From Paenibacillus silvestris (GTDB taxonomy: Bacteria; Bacillota; Bacilli; Paenibacillales; NBRC-103111): DNA of 64,000 nucleotides. The notes beneath the pieces are model-generated. The model did no database searches and was not told the DNA's origin. It saw only the letters and a program-made list of their open reading frames with translations. The position numbers and the translations under genes are program-made. Position 1 is the stretch's first letter. Each line of letters starts with the position of its first letter. The stretch is from contig NZ_WTUZ01000016.1 in NCBI RefSeq assembly GCF_009882985.1, positions 22,455-86,454 on the forward strand, written 5' to 3'. This document shows positions 18,058-26,761 of the stretch, in pieces.

Positions 18058-18717
18058 ATGAAAGTTATCAGTATTGAAGGTGCAAGTGCAGCTGGCAAAA
18101 CGAGTACATCAAGCTTGCTTACCTCCAAGTATAATGGTTTTCATATTCCAGAAGTTAATACATGGTGGAAACGCCCTGACCATGTTTATCCTGAATGGTT
18201 TTTCGAACGGCAGGTTAATCGTTGGGAAATAGCACGAGAAAAAATGAGAGACTATGATTTTATAGTCATTGATATTGATCTGTTCCAACCCTTCTGGTAT
18301 AACTGGGCTTTCGATTTTACCCTTTTTGGAGGTCAATCCCTAGATTTTGTTGCAGATTTCTATCGAAAGCAATTTCTTGCAAAGAAAATCGGATTTCCAG
18401 ATAAATACTACATATTGAGCACAAGCGAAGCGGAGCTGCGAAGACGCAAAGCAAATGACCTTACTAGAAGACGGGGAGGATTCGAACTGAATTTAGGATT
18501 TATTGAACCTCAGAAGCATTACTTTAAAGCTTTAAATGCATTCATTCCAAACTTAGTGTGTTTTATTGAATCAGTTTCAATTGATGAGAATGTGAAGCAG
18601 ATACACGAATCTCTTCCTTCTCAGGTGCAGGAACATACCTACTCAATTGAACTTTTTGAATTTATGGTAGATTGGCTAAGGAAAAATAAAGCATCTGATT
18701 TCGTAAAGAGCTCTTGA
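18058..18717 (+). CDS. P-loop kinase-like ATPase (deoxynucleoside kinase/CPT-like)
   Basis: 219 residues. A Walker A motif GASAAGKTST lies at residues 8-17. The core matches P-loop kinases that phosphorylate small molecules, with an Asp-rich strand FIVIDIDLF in the position of the Walker B or catalytic carboxylate. An RRRKANDLTRRRGG segment resembles the Arg-rich lid of nucleotide kinases. The substrate cannot be assigned. TAAAGGAGG precedes the ATG. It is the first of four small genes running to 20126. Confidence 0.75.
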   Translation: MKVISIEGASAAGKTSTSSLLTSKYNGFHIPEVNTWWKRPDHVYPEWFFERQVNRWEIAREKMRDYDFIVIDIDLFQPFWYNWAFDFTLFGGQSLDFVADFYRKQFLAKKIGFPDKYYILSTSEAELRRRKANDLTRRRGGFELNLGFIEPQKHYFKALNAFIPNLVCFIESVSIDENVKQIHESLPSQVQEHTYSIELFEFMVDWLRKNKASDFVKSS

Positions 18718-18760
18718 GGATTGGCTGACAAGAAACCATAAAGAGAGTTGAGTGAGAAGA

Positions 18761-19273
18761 ATGACAGCTTCATTTTCACATAAGCCCGAAGGATATGAAT
18801 GTCCATTTTGTCGTGTTGTTTCGGATAGGGAGCGACCTAATCAGGGAACAAAACAAAGGGACATCATCTATCAAAATAACTATGTAACAGCATTCATAGC
18901 GAGCAAATGGTGGCCAAACAATAAAGGGCATGTTCTTGTTGTTCCTAATCAACATTTTGAGAACATTTTTGAACTCCCGGCAGATTACGCCGCTGAAATT
19001 CACCGCGCAGCTCAGCTTACAGCGTTTGCAATGAAAAGTACATATGGGTGCGACGGAATTTCTACGCGGCAACATAATGAGCCTGCAGGCAACCAAGACG
19101 TGTGGCATTATCACCTGCATGTTTACCCTAGATATGCGAACGATCAACTTTATCAAACGAAGGGCTCTCAGTCCGATCCAGATGAACGCCCTTTTTATGC
19201 TGAAAAATTACGTTCTTGGATAGATGAAAACGTTCTGACTAGGCAAGGTGATAGGTATGACGAAAATAAATAA
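18761..19273 (+). CDS. HIT family hydrolase
   Basis: 170 residues with the histidine triad HYHLH (His116, 118, 120) and a preceding GHVLVVPNQHFENIF segment, standard for the HIT superfamily of nucleotide hydrolases/transferases (Hint/Fhit-like). CPFC at 14-17 resembles the N-terminal zinc-knuckle start of many bacterial HIT proteins. The likely reaction is hydrolysis of a phosphoramidate or dinucleoside polyphosphate in the cytosol. ATG 18761 has only a weak ribosome binding site; GTG 18752 is possible. Its 3' end overlaps the next gene by 17 bases. Confidence 0.88.
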   Translation: MTASFSHKPEGYECPFCRVVSDRERPNQGTKQRDIIYQNNYVTAFIASKWWPNNKGHVLVVPNQHFENIFELPADYAAEIHRAAQLTAFAMKSTYGCDGISTRQHNEPAGNQDVWHYHLHVYPRYANDQLYQTKGSQSDPDERPFYAEKLRSWIDENVLTRQGDRYDENK

Positions 19274-19658
19274 CAGAAACATAATGATAGTTTTAGTAAT
19301 GTTCTTGATTTTTGCAGGCTGTACAAAGTCAAATACGGAGCAAGAACGTAATCTTAGTCAATCTGATTTGGTCGGTTCCATTAAGGTAGAAAGCTTAGGC
19401 ATCGATACTAAAATAACGTATACTTTTAAAAATCAAAGTGAAAAAAAGGTGACTGTTATTGGCGGAGCAAGATATAAGTTGTTAAAAGACAATAAAGAAG
19501 TAGACGTAGGTACGGTTCCAATAAAAGATTACTTAGATTTGGAGCCTGGTCAGGACTATACAGATAGAAAGACATTTTCGAATTTGGAACCTGGCTCATA
19601 CACAGTACATGTGGAATGGAATAAAACGATTGTATCCGCTGAATTTGTTCAAAACTAA
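19257..19658 (+). CDS. Putative lipoprotein, BsuPI-like small beta protein
   Basis: 133 residues. A basic N-terminus, a hydrophobic stretch and the lipobox IFAGC with Cys22 indicate a lipid-anchored extracytoplasmic protein. The mature part is beta-rich (KITYTFKNQSEKKVTV, then LEPGQDYTDRKTF), resembling small Ig-like or intracellular proteinase inhibitor (BsuPI) domains. That resemblance is tentative. ATG 19257 has AAGGTGAT upstream and lies inside the HIT gene, so translation is probably coupled. Confidence 0.7.
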   Translation: MTKINNRNIMIVLVMFLIFAGCTKSNTEQERNLSQSDLVGSIKVESLGIDTKITYTFKNQSEKKVTVIGGARYKLLKDNKEVDVGTVPIKDYLDLEPGQDYTDRKTFSNLEPGSYTVHVEWNKTIVSAEFVQN

Positions 19659-19694
19659 AATAAAATCCGAGAAATAGCAAACAGGAGGTATATC

Positions 19695-20126
19695 ATGCAA
19701 CGAATCTCTGAAGAAGAAGCACGTTCTCTTTTTGGTATTGAGAATAAGTATGACCTTATGAATAATGGGGAGCGTAGATTCAGATTAAATTGTTCAGCGG
19801 ATGGAAGTTCGTATTGTAGAACCGTAGCAGCAGAGAATGGCGCATGGCAAAATAGCCATTACCATAAGACGGTATCAGAATTATATGTTGTTCAATCAGG
19901 ATGGATCGTGTATGCAGAAAAAATAGATACTAAATTGCAGATATGCTTATTAAGGGAAGGAGAGAGTGTAACAATTAAACCATTAGTTCATCATAACATC
20001 TTCTTGTCCTCGAATTCTGTCATACATACGATTAAATTCGGCTCCGCGTTAGAAAATGACTGGTTCCCCTCCTCAGAGCTAGACAGGATAACGAAACATC
20101 TGGATCCATATGAACTTTTTGCATGA
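19695..20126 (+). CDS. Cupin-fold protein
   Basis: 143 residues with a single cupin domain: SHYHKTVSELYVVQSGWIVYAEK, residues about 54-76 (first motif), then a GESVTIKPLVHHNI second motif with His-His. This resembles small cupins of the WxcM/sugar-epimerase-like type, which bind sugars or act without redox chemistry. AGGAGG precedes ATG 19695. It follows the lipoprotein by 36 bases and may be in the same transcript. Function unknown. Confidence 0.75.
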   Translation: MQRISEEEARSLFGIENKYDLMNNGERRFRLNCSADGSSYCRTVAAENGAWQNSHYHKTVSELYVVQSGWIVYAEKIDTKLQICLLREGESVTIKPLVHHNIFLSSNSVIHTIKFGSALENDWFPSSELDRITKHLDPYELFA

Positions 20127-20176
20127 AACTGACACTTGAATTGCAGATAGTTGTCATCGCTATCGAGAAGTAGTTA

Positions 20177-20217
20177 TTGACAATTATCTCAAAATCAATT
20201 ATCTTAAATTTAAGATA
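20177..20217 (+). promoter_or_regulatory. Promoter with 18-bp MhqR/MarR-like palindrome
   Basis: TTGACA (20177-20182) is followed 17 bases later by a -10 (TATCTT, 20200) that forms the left half of the perfect palindrome TATCTTAAATTTAAGATA (20200-20217). The outer halves TATCT/AGATA match the operator I recall for the Bacillus subtilis quinone sensor MhqR (TATCTcgaattcgAGATA). The gene controlled is an FMN/quinone reductase, in keeping with that. The match is from memory and not searched. Confidence 0.6.
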
Positions 20218-20318
20218 GTTTTCACGATGACTACCGTGGGTATCCTACTTGAAAGTTATCCTACTCAAAAATGGAAACTATTGTATGATTATAGGAGAAT
20301 GAATTCTGGAGGTGGCTA

Positions 20319-20885
20319 ATGTCAAAAAGAATAGGGATTATTGTAGGAAGTTTGAGAGAAAATTCGTTTAATCAAATGATTGCGAATACGATTCCAGAAC
20401 TTGTAGATACGGCAGAATATGAATACGTATCGATTGCTAATCTTCCCTTGTATAATGCGGATTTGGATCATGGTGATGGGCCAGATTCAGTTAGGCATTA
20501 TCGCGAGGTGATTCAAAAGACAGATGGTATCATCATTGTTAGCCCAGAGTACAACTCAGGAATACCGGGTGTATTGAAAAATGCGCTGGATTGGGCATCG
20601 ACACCAACCAAAACGGCTGTCTTAATTCATAAGCCTGCAGGTGTGATAGGCGCAACACCTGGCGCTAAAGGAACGATTCTTTCACAGCAGCAGATCAGGC
20701 AGACGTTGGATGCCACGCTCTCACACGTTATGCCAGCTCAAAAAATGTATATTTCTCAAGTCATGGATAAGATTGATTCAAATACTCGTAAGCTCACAGA
20801 TGAAACGACCCGCAAATATTTGCAGCGTTATGTTCAACAATTTATGCAATGGATTGACCAGGTACAGTGGCTGAATAAGCAGTAA
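20319..20885 (+). CDS. NAD(P)H-dependent FMN/quinone reductase
   Basis: 188 residues, flavodoxin-like fold, paralogous to the reductase at 1392. It has IIVGSLRENSFNQ (residues 7-19) as phosphate loop and SPEYNSGIPGVLKNALDW (74-91) as the flavin and dimer-contact signature. It is predicted to reduce quinones, azo dyes or flavins by two electrons. GGAGGTGG precedes ATG 20319. It lies downstream of an MhqR-like palindrome and 33 bases before a GAPDH-like gene, with which it probably forms an operon. Confidence 0.88.
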   Translation: MSKRIGIIVGSLRENSFNQMIANTIPELVDTAEYEYVSIANLPLYNADLDHGDGPDSVRHYREVIQKTDGIIIVSPEYNSGIPGVLKNALDWASTPTKTAVLIHKPAGVIGATPGAKGTILSQQQIRQTLDATLSHVMPAQKMYISQVMDKIDSNTRKLTDETTRKYLQRYVQQFMQWIDQVQWLNKQ

Positions 20886-20918
20886 TGATTAACAAATCTA
20901 ATTTATTTGGAGGCTATT

Positions 20919-21920
20919 ATGGGTAAAATTGCGCTTTTTGGATTTGGACGTATCGGAAGACAGCTCCTTCGGGCGGGATTACTACAAAATTTGTTTGTCC
21001 CATTTTCCATCTCAGATATTAAAGACGAAGGTACGCTTGCTGCACTTTTTGAAGTGGATACAAACTACAAACGTTGGCATGAGAAAGTATCGGGCCAGGA
21101 AGGCTCAATTGTAATAGGGGACCGGGAGATTCGATATTTAAATTCGGCCAGCCAATTGCCAAATTGGGGTGAGTTAGGCGTTGACTTGGTCATTGATTGT
21201 ACGGGGCGCGCCGTTACACGATCGATAGCGGAGATGCACTTGGAGCGAGGCGCCAAAAGAGTGCTTGTCAGCGGGCCGAGCAAAACTTTAGAAGACTGCG
21301 ACGCAGTCTTACTTAAAGGAATTAACTTAGATAGCTTCGATCCAGAAAAGCATAAAATTATTAGCATGGCGAGCTGCACAACCAATGCGCTTGCACCGGT
21401 AGTCAAGTTAGTCAGAGAAAACTATGGCATTCAATACGGTCTATTCTCCACCGTGCACTCCTATACGAATACGCAATCGTTAACGGATCAGCCGATGAAG
21501 GATCGCCGGGATTCATGGGCAGCTGCCGAGAACATCATTCCGTCGTCCTCAGGTGCAGCCAAAGCTTTGAAATTCATCTGGAGTGACCTGCAAATTACAG
21601 GCAAAGCCTACCGTATTCCGACCCGTACCGGAAGCATTGCGGAACTTAATCTGATCACGGAGAAACGCTGCACGGTTCAAGAGATTAACGATATGTTTCG
21701 GGAAGCCGCAAGAGAAGGTGAGTTAAAAGGCGTTCTTGATGTTTTGGAAGGGGAATGGGCGTCATCTCGTATTGTGGCTGATCCACATTCCTCGATTATC
21801 GACTTGCCTTTAACGCAAGTACAAGGTGAACTATTATCCGTCGCTACCTGGTATGACAATGAATGGGGTTATGCTTCTCGGTTGGCAGAGGTAGCCGCCT
21901 ATCTTGCTGCAAGGTCATAA
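20919..21920 (+). CDS. Divergent type I glyceraldehyde-3-phosphate dehydrogenase
   Basis: 333 residues. The N-terminal NAD loop is FGFGRIGR (7-14). The catalytic motif ASCTTN puts the active Cys at 153, and the His partner is in TVHSYTNTQ. The usual second cysteine (CTTNC) is Ala157 here. The phosphate-binding stretch differs from glycolytic enzymes (RIPTRTGSIAEL instead of RVPTPNVSVVDL). It probably oxidises an aldehyde phosphate with NAD(P), but the substrate may not be glyceraldehyde-3-phosphate. ATG 20919 has TTTGGAGG upstream. It follows an FMN/quinone reductase and ends at a terminator. Confidence 0.85.
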   Translation: MGKIALFGFGRIGRQLLRAGLLQNLFVPFSISDIKDEGTLAALFEVDTNYKRWHEKVSGQEGSIVIGDREIRYLNSASQLPNWGELGVDLVIDCTGRAVTRSIAEMHLERGAKRVLVSGPSKTLEDCDAVLLKGINLDSFDPEKHKIISMASCTTNALAPVVKLVRENYGIQYGLFSTVHSYTNTQSLTDQPMKDRRDSWAAAENIIPSSSGAAKALKFIWSDLQITGKAYRIPTRTGSIAELNLITEKRCTVQEINDMFREAAREGELKGVLDVLEGEWASSRIVADPHSSIIDLPLTQVQGELLSVATWYDNEWGYASRLAEVAAYLAARS

Positions 21921-21960
21921 GCGGAGTCAACAGCGCATGCTTGTTTTCTATTTCACAATA

Positions 21961-21998
21961 AAGGGCCAAGAAGATTATTACTTCTTGGTCTTTTTTTT
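21961..21998 (+). terminator. Rho-independent terminator
   Basis: GGCCAAGAAG / CTTCTTGGTC with a 7-base loop is followed by eight T. It ends the reductase-GAPDH operon. Confidence 0.92.
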
Positions 21999-22103
21999 GT
22001 TTCCGTTATTTGGGTAAAAAGGAGAAACTTTCTTTAGGGAGGAGAGTCTGATAAATGTAACCGTTTGTATATTGGTACTCTCAAAGCATTGGAGGCGATG
22101 ATA

Positions 22104-22739
22104 TTGAAAAATTATCGAACCATTTTATACTTGGTCATTATGATGTTTTCAATTTTATTTATACTCAGTGGTTGTGACAACGAAACTAAAAATGCAAAGA
22201 AGATAGCTTACATTTCAACAACAAAACATTCACAGTACGCAAAGACATTTACTGATCTGCACCTCGGAATTATATATGATTTCAATTTGAGATTAACAGA
22301 AGCCGATAAAAGTTGGGTAACGCTTTGGGTAGAAGGTTATGAAAATGGTGAAAAAACCGAGCCTTTCCGGTTGATTGAACTTTCTTATGGGTTAAACCCT
22401 ACCTCTGTCTCAGAAGGTCCAATGGGGTTAGGTATAATTAATCCCCAAATGGAGGATTTTTCACTCTTTTTGTATTCTACTGGGGCTTCCATTCCCCCGC
22501 ATGCAATTAAAAACATATTAAATTCAAAAGGTGTAGGGGCAACCAGCTGGTCCTATGCAATTGGTGATGAAGTAGAGGGATTAGAAGAGGGGGAAACGAA
22601 AGTTTTAGGCGTTTACCGACAGGCAGTGAATTCTTTTCGAACATATGATTATCAGGATACAAATGACGTAACAAAGATGATAAATGAGGATACAGCTGAT
22701 CTATTACTGAAAATTAAAGTGGATAGAAAAATGAAATAG
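22104..22739 (+). CDS. Putative lipoprotein of unknown function
   Basis: 211 residues. A TTG start at 22104 is chosen because TGGAGG lies eight bases upstream; the ATG two codons earlier is too close to that site. A hydrophobic segment ends in the lipobox ILSGC with Cys24, so the protein should be membrane-anchored outside the cell. The mature part has no recognised domain and is mixed alpha/beta. It is a single gene convergent with the beta-helix enzyme at 22810. Confidence 0.7.
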   Translation: MKNYRTILYLVIMMFSILFILSGCDNETKNAKKIAYISTTKHSQYAKTFTDLHLGIIYDFNLRLTEADKSWVTLWVEGYENGEKTEPFRLIELSYGLNPTSVSEGPMGLGIINPQMEDFSLFLYSTGASIPPHAIKNILNSKGVGATSWSYAIGDEVEGLEEGETKVLGVYRQAVNSFRTYDYQDTNDVTKMINEDTADLLLKIKVDRKMK

Positions 22740-22780
22740 CCAGTCGCCGATATCTTTGGCGACTGGCTGTTTCATTTTTC
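22738..22780. terminator. Bidirectional terminator
   Basis: AGCCAGTCGCC / GGCGACTGGCT is a perfect 11-bp stem starting inside the lipoprotein stop codon region. It is followed by GTTTCATTTTT and lies between convergent genes. Confidence 0.85.
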
Positions 22781-22809
22781 TCAGACTAAAACGTACCGAG
22801 TTTTGCGAT

Positions 22810-25227
22810 TTATTTTATTAACAACTCAAAATCATCGAACGCTGCCCAGTTGCCCGCATTCGCGTCGCTCCAGACACCAATCTCAATCCGGCCATTAGTT
22901 ACCTTGACGTTATCTATTGTGTATTTCGTATAATTAACGACGGGATTGCTTCCGATAACGGCTTGAACTTCCGCTGCGCCATAATTTTTCGCGAATAGAT
23001 GTAGTGCTTTATGTCCGCCGCCCGATCTAGCCCATACGCTGACGGAATAAACGCCGTTTGGAACGGTCAGTGATTGAGACGTAAGTTGTTGATAGGCTCC
23101 AGCTAACCAATGAGTCAGCTTATTGCTGCCTGTGTGCGGTTTGTCAGCATCGACTTTACACGCTGATTCAGCACCGCTATGCCACTCCGTCCAACCCTCT
23201 AAATTCCCCGTTTCAAATCCCGAATTCTTGATCAGATTTGCCGGTTTTTGGGGAGTAGGCTGGCCATTTACAGGCTGTTGATTCGTAAATTGCATCCAAT
23301 TTAAGTTGAATCCCGGCCCTGCAGCGTGTAAACGTAACTTGTTCTGGCCTGCACTAAGATTTACTTCGCCACTCACAGTTTTCCATTCTTGCCATCCGCC
23401 AGTATTAGGCACGGAAATAGTGCTTAACACCGTATCTCCTATTTTCAGCTGGATAGATCCCGTATCAACTTGACTCGCCACATTTAGCTCTACTTTATAA
23501 TTCCCAGCAGCAGCTACATTCACAGCGTAGTCCATCCAATCGCCTGCGTCGATCCATCCGACATTCAACCCACCGCCGACAGCCTTGGTGTTCTCAAGCT
23601 GCACACCACTCATTGCACTGTATTGCTCAGCTTCAATTTTGCCAGGAATCGGCGTATAGATAACAGGGGGCACGCCACCGCTTCTCTTTTGCTTTTGATC
23701 CAAATATAGCGACTGTGGAGTCAGATCTCCTCCAGTTCCAACGCCCTCGACCAAGTCCTGTGGCGCTGAACGCTCCGTAGACGGTACATTGTACTCTACA
23801 CCACTAGCTGCACCACGGGTGCCAATCACATAGCCACGACCGAATTGTTTGGATTTAACGATTGCCGACTGCCCAGGGGCGTATGCGACTCCGTTCGTAT
23901 TCCAAATGACGGATTGCGATGTGGTCCAACCATGCTCCACGGTTCCATAAGGCCGATAAACGGCTTCAATAAAATCGCCATTCATAGTCATATTGTCGAG
24001 TAGATTCGCCATGCTTAAATACATATGAAAATCTGTTGCTAGACGCGGTTGGTTCGACGTACTATTGTGAATGACATTACCGCTTGTCCACATGTATTGG
24101 AACGTAAAGCTATGTCTTCCTAAGGAAGCCGTAGCATGCTGTACCAGGTTATCTTCGCCCTGCATTAAGTAGAGATACCCATTCCCGCCTTCTCCTCTAT
24201 ACTGCGGTTTCTGCAAATGCGTGTTCTGAACCGTTATCGTGCGGGACTGATACAAAACAATACCATGAGACAGTAAATGCAAATCACTTGTGTTGGACGA
24301 AGGTTTGAAGCTATCTACCTGATCAATCCAACTATTTTTGACATTTGATAAACCAATCGCTTTCGAGCCGTGTACTTCATAGGCGGCAGTTCCAGGCTTC
24401 TTGTAATCCAGATCTCCCCAGCTAGAGCCTGTATGCTGCTTCATACCGATGGATAATTGCTCAATTCCGATTTCCGACAGCATTTCTCCTACTTTATATA
24501 CCCGTGCCTTGTCCCGTGCCTTCAACGAATAACGAATTGGAATATCGACCGTCAGCGTATTGGCTGCAGGGTCAATTGCCGTGATTTTACGGTAAAAAGA
24601 AGGTCCTTTTACAGCCCCGGTGTTCCATTTTCCTGCCATCCCATGTTCAGCGATAAACGCATCTGTAGCATCAGAATGCAGTACGATAAAATCATTCGCG
24701 CTGTATCCACTGACACTGCCTACAGGAATAACGGTTGCCAGAGGGTTTACGTCGCCTCGGATCGACGTTGGGGCATTTGTCGGCGTATGCCAGTCAGCGG
24801 AATGGGCTGGCGCTACGCGAATGACGGATTTTTCCCGCATATTCGGTGTGTCATTGTAAATGAATGTTGCGGTTTTACCAGCACCCCGCAGTACAACATT
24901 GTTATTATTAATCCACAAAGCACTCGAACTCGTTCCTTGGGGGTGAACACGGTATGTACCTGCGGGTAAATAAACGACACCGCCTCCAGCAGCACCAGCC
25001 GCATTGATCGCATTTTGGATGGCTACCGTCGAATCTGCTTTACCACTCGCGTCTGCTCCATATTGCGTAACGACATTATAGACGGAGCCTGGCGGCGTTA
25101 ATGGAATCTGCTTTTCGCCTCTCCAATAACCTGCATAAGAAAAATCTTGAAGAAAGTTTCCTTGGGTATCTGTATACCCTAATGTCCAATTATCTGGATA
25201 TAGTGAGCTGCGCCATGTTTGAGCCAT
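22810..25227 (-). CDS. Beta-helix polysaccharide lyase/hydrolase with CBM6-like and C-terminal beta-sandwich modules
   Basis: About 805 residues from ATG 25227; no clear ribosome binding site exists, and TTG 25254 is an alternative. The N-terminal part has the pectate-lyase-3/GH55-type entry (QYGADASGKADSTVAIQNAI, then GGGVVYLPAGTYRV) and a long right-handed beta-helix. A CBM6-like module (IEAEQYSAMSGV through WIDAGDWMDYAVNV) and a C-terminal carbohydrate-binding-like domain (NSGFETGNLEGWTEW) follow. No signal peptide is visible, which is unexpected for such an enzyme. It lies about 80 bases after the chitinase gene and is probably co-transcribed with it. The polymer substrate is unknown. Confidence 0.8.
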   Translation of the reverse strand: MAQTWRSSLYPDNWTLGYTDTQGNFLQDFSYAGYWRGEKQIPLTPPGSVYNVVTQYGADASGKADSTVAIQNAINAAGAAGGGVVYLPAGTYRVHPQGTSSSALWINNNNVVLRGAGKTATFIYNDTPNMREKSVIRVAPAHSADWHTPTNAPTSIRGDVNPLATVIPVGSVSGYSANDFIVLHSDATDAFIAEHGMAGKWNTGAVKGPSFYRKITAIDPAANTLTVDIPIRYSLKARDKARVYKVGEMLSEIGIEQLSIGMKQHTGSSWGDLDYKKPGTAAYEVHGSKAIGLSNVKNSWIDQVDSFKPSSNTSDLHLLSHGIVLYQSRTITVQNTHLQKPQYRGEGGNGYLYLMQGEDNLVQHATASLGRHSFTFQYMWTSGNVIHNSTSNQPRLATDFHMYLSMANLLDNMTMNGDFIEAVYRPYGTVEHGWTTSQSVIWNTNGVAYAPGQSAIVKSKQFGRGYVIGTRGAASGVEYNVPSTERSAPQDLVEGVGTGGDLTPQSLYLDQKQKRSGGVPPVIYTPIPGKIEAEQYSAMSGVQLENTKAVGGGLNVGWIDAGDWMDYAVNVAAAGNYKVELNVASQVDTGSIQLKIGDTVLSTISVPNTGGWQEWKTVSGEVNLSAGQNKLRLHAAGPGFNLNWMQFTNQQPVNGQPTPQKPANLIKNSGFETGNLEGWTEWHSGAESACKVDADKPHTGSNKLTHWLAGAYQQLTSQSLTVPNGVYSVSVWARSGGGHKALHLFAKNYGAAEVQAVIGSNPVVNYTKYTIDNVKVTNGRIEIGVWSDANAGNWAAFDDFELLIK

Positions 25228-25304
25228 TGTAGTACCGCTTTCTCTTGCCTTCAATGCAAGATGTAATAGGATAACGTGAATAGGAGTTCAAATTATCAAA
25301 CGTT

Positions 25305-26351
25305 TTAGCAAGAAAGTTGGTTGCCTGGACTAACACCAAGAATGGTGCAAATTTTCTTGTATTGCTCAACTCGGTTAGGCACTGCGCCCCCGCCTCCACG
25401 ATTGCACTCCAGTGCACCGTTAATGGTACGGATGGTTTCGCCGAATCCTTTAGATTGAACCATGGCATTATGACATGTCATAGAGCCAGCACCTGTCTGT
25501 GTGTTCCAGAACCAGAGAGCTGTTTTCATCGCAACGGCTGGGTCTTGAGCAACTAAATCTGGATTCGAAAGTAGTGGAAGGCCAAGTGCCTCACCAGCAG
25601 CTCCGTAGTTATAATTCCAGCTGAGTTGCAGTGGACCACGACCATAATATTGCTTGCCAGGAACGACTTTATATTTGCTGTTATAGTCGAAATAGTGATT
25701 ATAGTTGGCCTTGTTAGCCTCCACGATATGATACAGACCGCCTGTCTCATGATGGATGTTGGCAAGGAAAGCGGCTGCTTCTTGACGTTCAATTGTATGG
25801 CCGCCTGTTTTGGAGAAAGCAGGGTAAGCGCTAGTAGCAGCAACTAATCCGGCATAGGTGTAGAAATGGTTACGACCGGCGAAAATTTGGTTGAATTGCT
25901 GCTCAGTTACTACGAATCCGTTAGAAGGCTGCGGGGGAGGTGTGACTGGATTCTGATTTTGCCCAGCAGAAATCACGAATTCTTCCCAGCCCGATGCAGA
26001 GGGCCTATTCGCATAAAGAACACCATCCAGGTTCATATCAGCGCATACGTAAAGATTGTTAGCTACGGCTTGTAAGGCGATCTTTCCATTGCCTCTATCA
26101 ACTTTTTTGAATTTCTCCCAAGCTTGAATCGTTGTTGCTCTTGCAATCAGTTTCGTATTTTCATTCAAATCAGCCGTAACGTATTTGTTATTGGCAGAGG
26201 ATAGGAAAGAGATCGTACCATCTGAGTTATTAATGATATCAAAGGTTTCCCAACCCTTGGCCGTCGTTCGATTGGCAATTAGTGGACTAGCACCTTGATC
26301 TTCAGCTGAGACATAGTTGTTAGTAAATGCGGATTTAATGACAGATAACAT
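25305..26351 (-). CDS. GH19 chitinase with N-terminal beta-trefoil (fascin-like) module
   Basis: 348 residues. The first 128 or so form a beta-trefoil resembling fascin, with three repeats each ending in W-E-x-F (ETF, EKF, EEF). After a proline linker (TPPPQPS) comes a GH19 domain. HHETGG supplies the catalytic Glu202, IVEAN the second acid Glu211, and YYGRGPLQLSWNYNYG is the family signature. It should cleave chitin, or related GlcNAc polymers, with inversion. AGGAGG precedes ATG 26351. There is no signal peptide, so export by another route or release on lysis must be assumed. It heads a two-gene operon with the beta-helix enzyme. Confidence 0.92.
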   Translation of the reverse strand: MLSVIKSAFTNNYVSAEDQGASPLIANRTTAKGWETFDIINNSDGTISFLSSANNKYVTADLNENTKLIARATTIQAWEKFKKVDRGNGKIALQAVANNLYVCADMNLDGVLYANRPSASGWEEFVISAGQNQNPVTPPPQPSNGFVVTEQQFNQIFAGRNHFYTYAGLVAATSAYPAFSKTGGHTIERQEAAAFLANIHHETGGLYHIVEANKANYNHYFDYNSKYKVVPGKQYYGRGPLQLSWNYNYGAAGEALGLPLLSNPDLVAQDPAVAMKTALWFWNTQTGAGSMTCHNAMVQSKGFGETIRTINGALECNRGGGGAVPNRVEQYKKICTILGVSPGNQLSC

Positions 26352-26761
26352 GAGTAAAACCTCCTATTGTTGGAATGAAAGAGTAGCAGCATCGAATCAT
26401 GCTGTTGAGCAGTAGTACTTCAACTTCACCGCCTTCTGCTTATGGTAAAGCTATTGTAGGTTCTGAATTCTTTTAATACAAATAATAAAATGTGGAATAA
26501 TTTATCATTAAATTTATGGGAAATAAAAATTTTATTTCAAATAAGTCGATTCTCCTAGGTGAAAATAGGCTTGTGCCAGCGGAAGTGATCTTAAAGTCAC
26601 TATTAAAGTAGGTCAATGGGTATGGGGGCGAAAACGCACATACTCAAGGGCTCGTCATACTGGCGCCGTCTTAACAAAACCTTCAAAATACAGCGAGTAA
26701 CTTTTTGCATATCCGACCGTCTATTCTTAAAAGGAAATATTTGGATGATGGGGGTTTGCGA
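26352..26761. other. Divergent intergenic region, no gene seen
   Basis: The region lies between the chitinase and the SH3-like gene. The chitinase-proximal half is AT-rich and probably holds its promoter. The 26540-26700 part is less AT-rich but shows no convincing coding frame. Confidence 0.4.
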
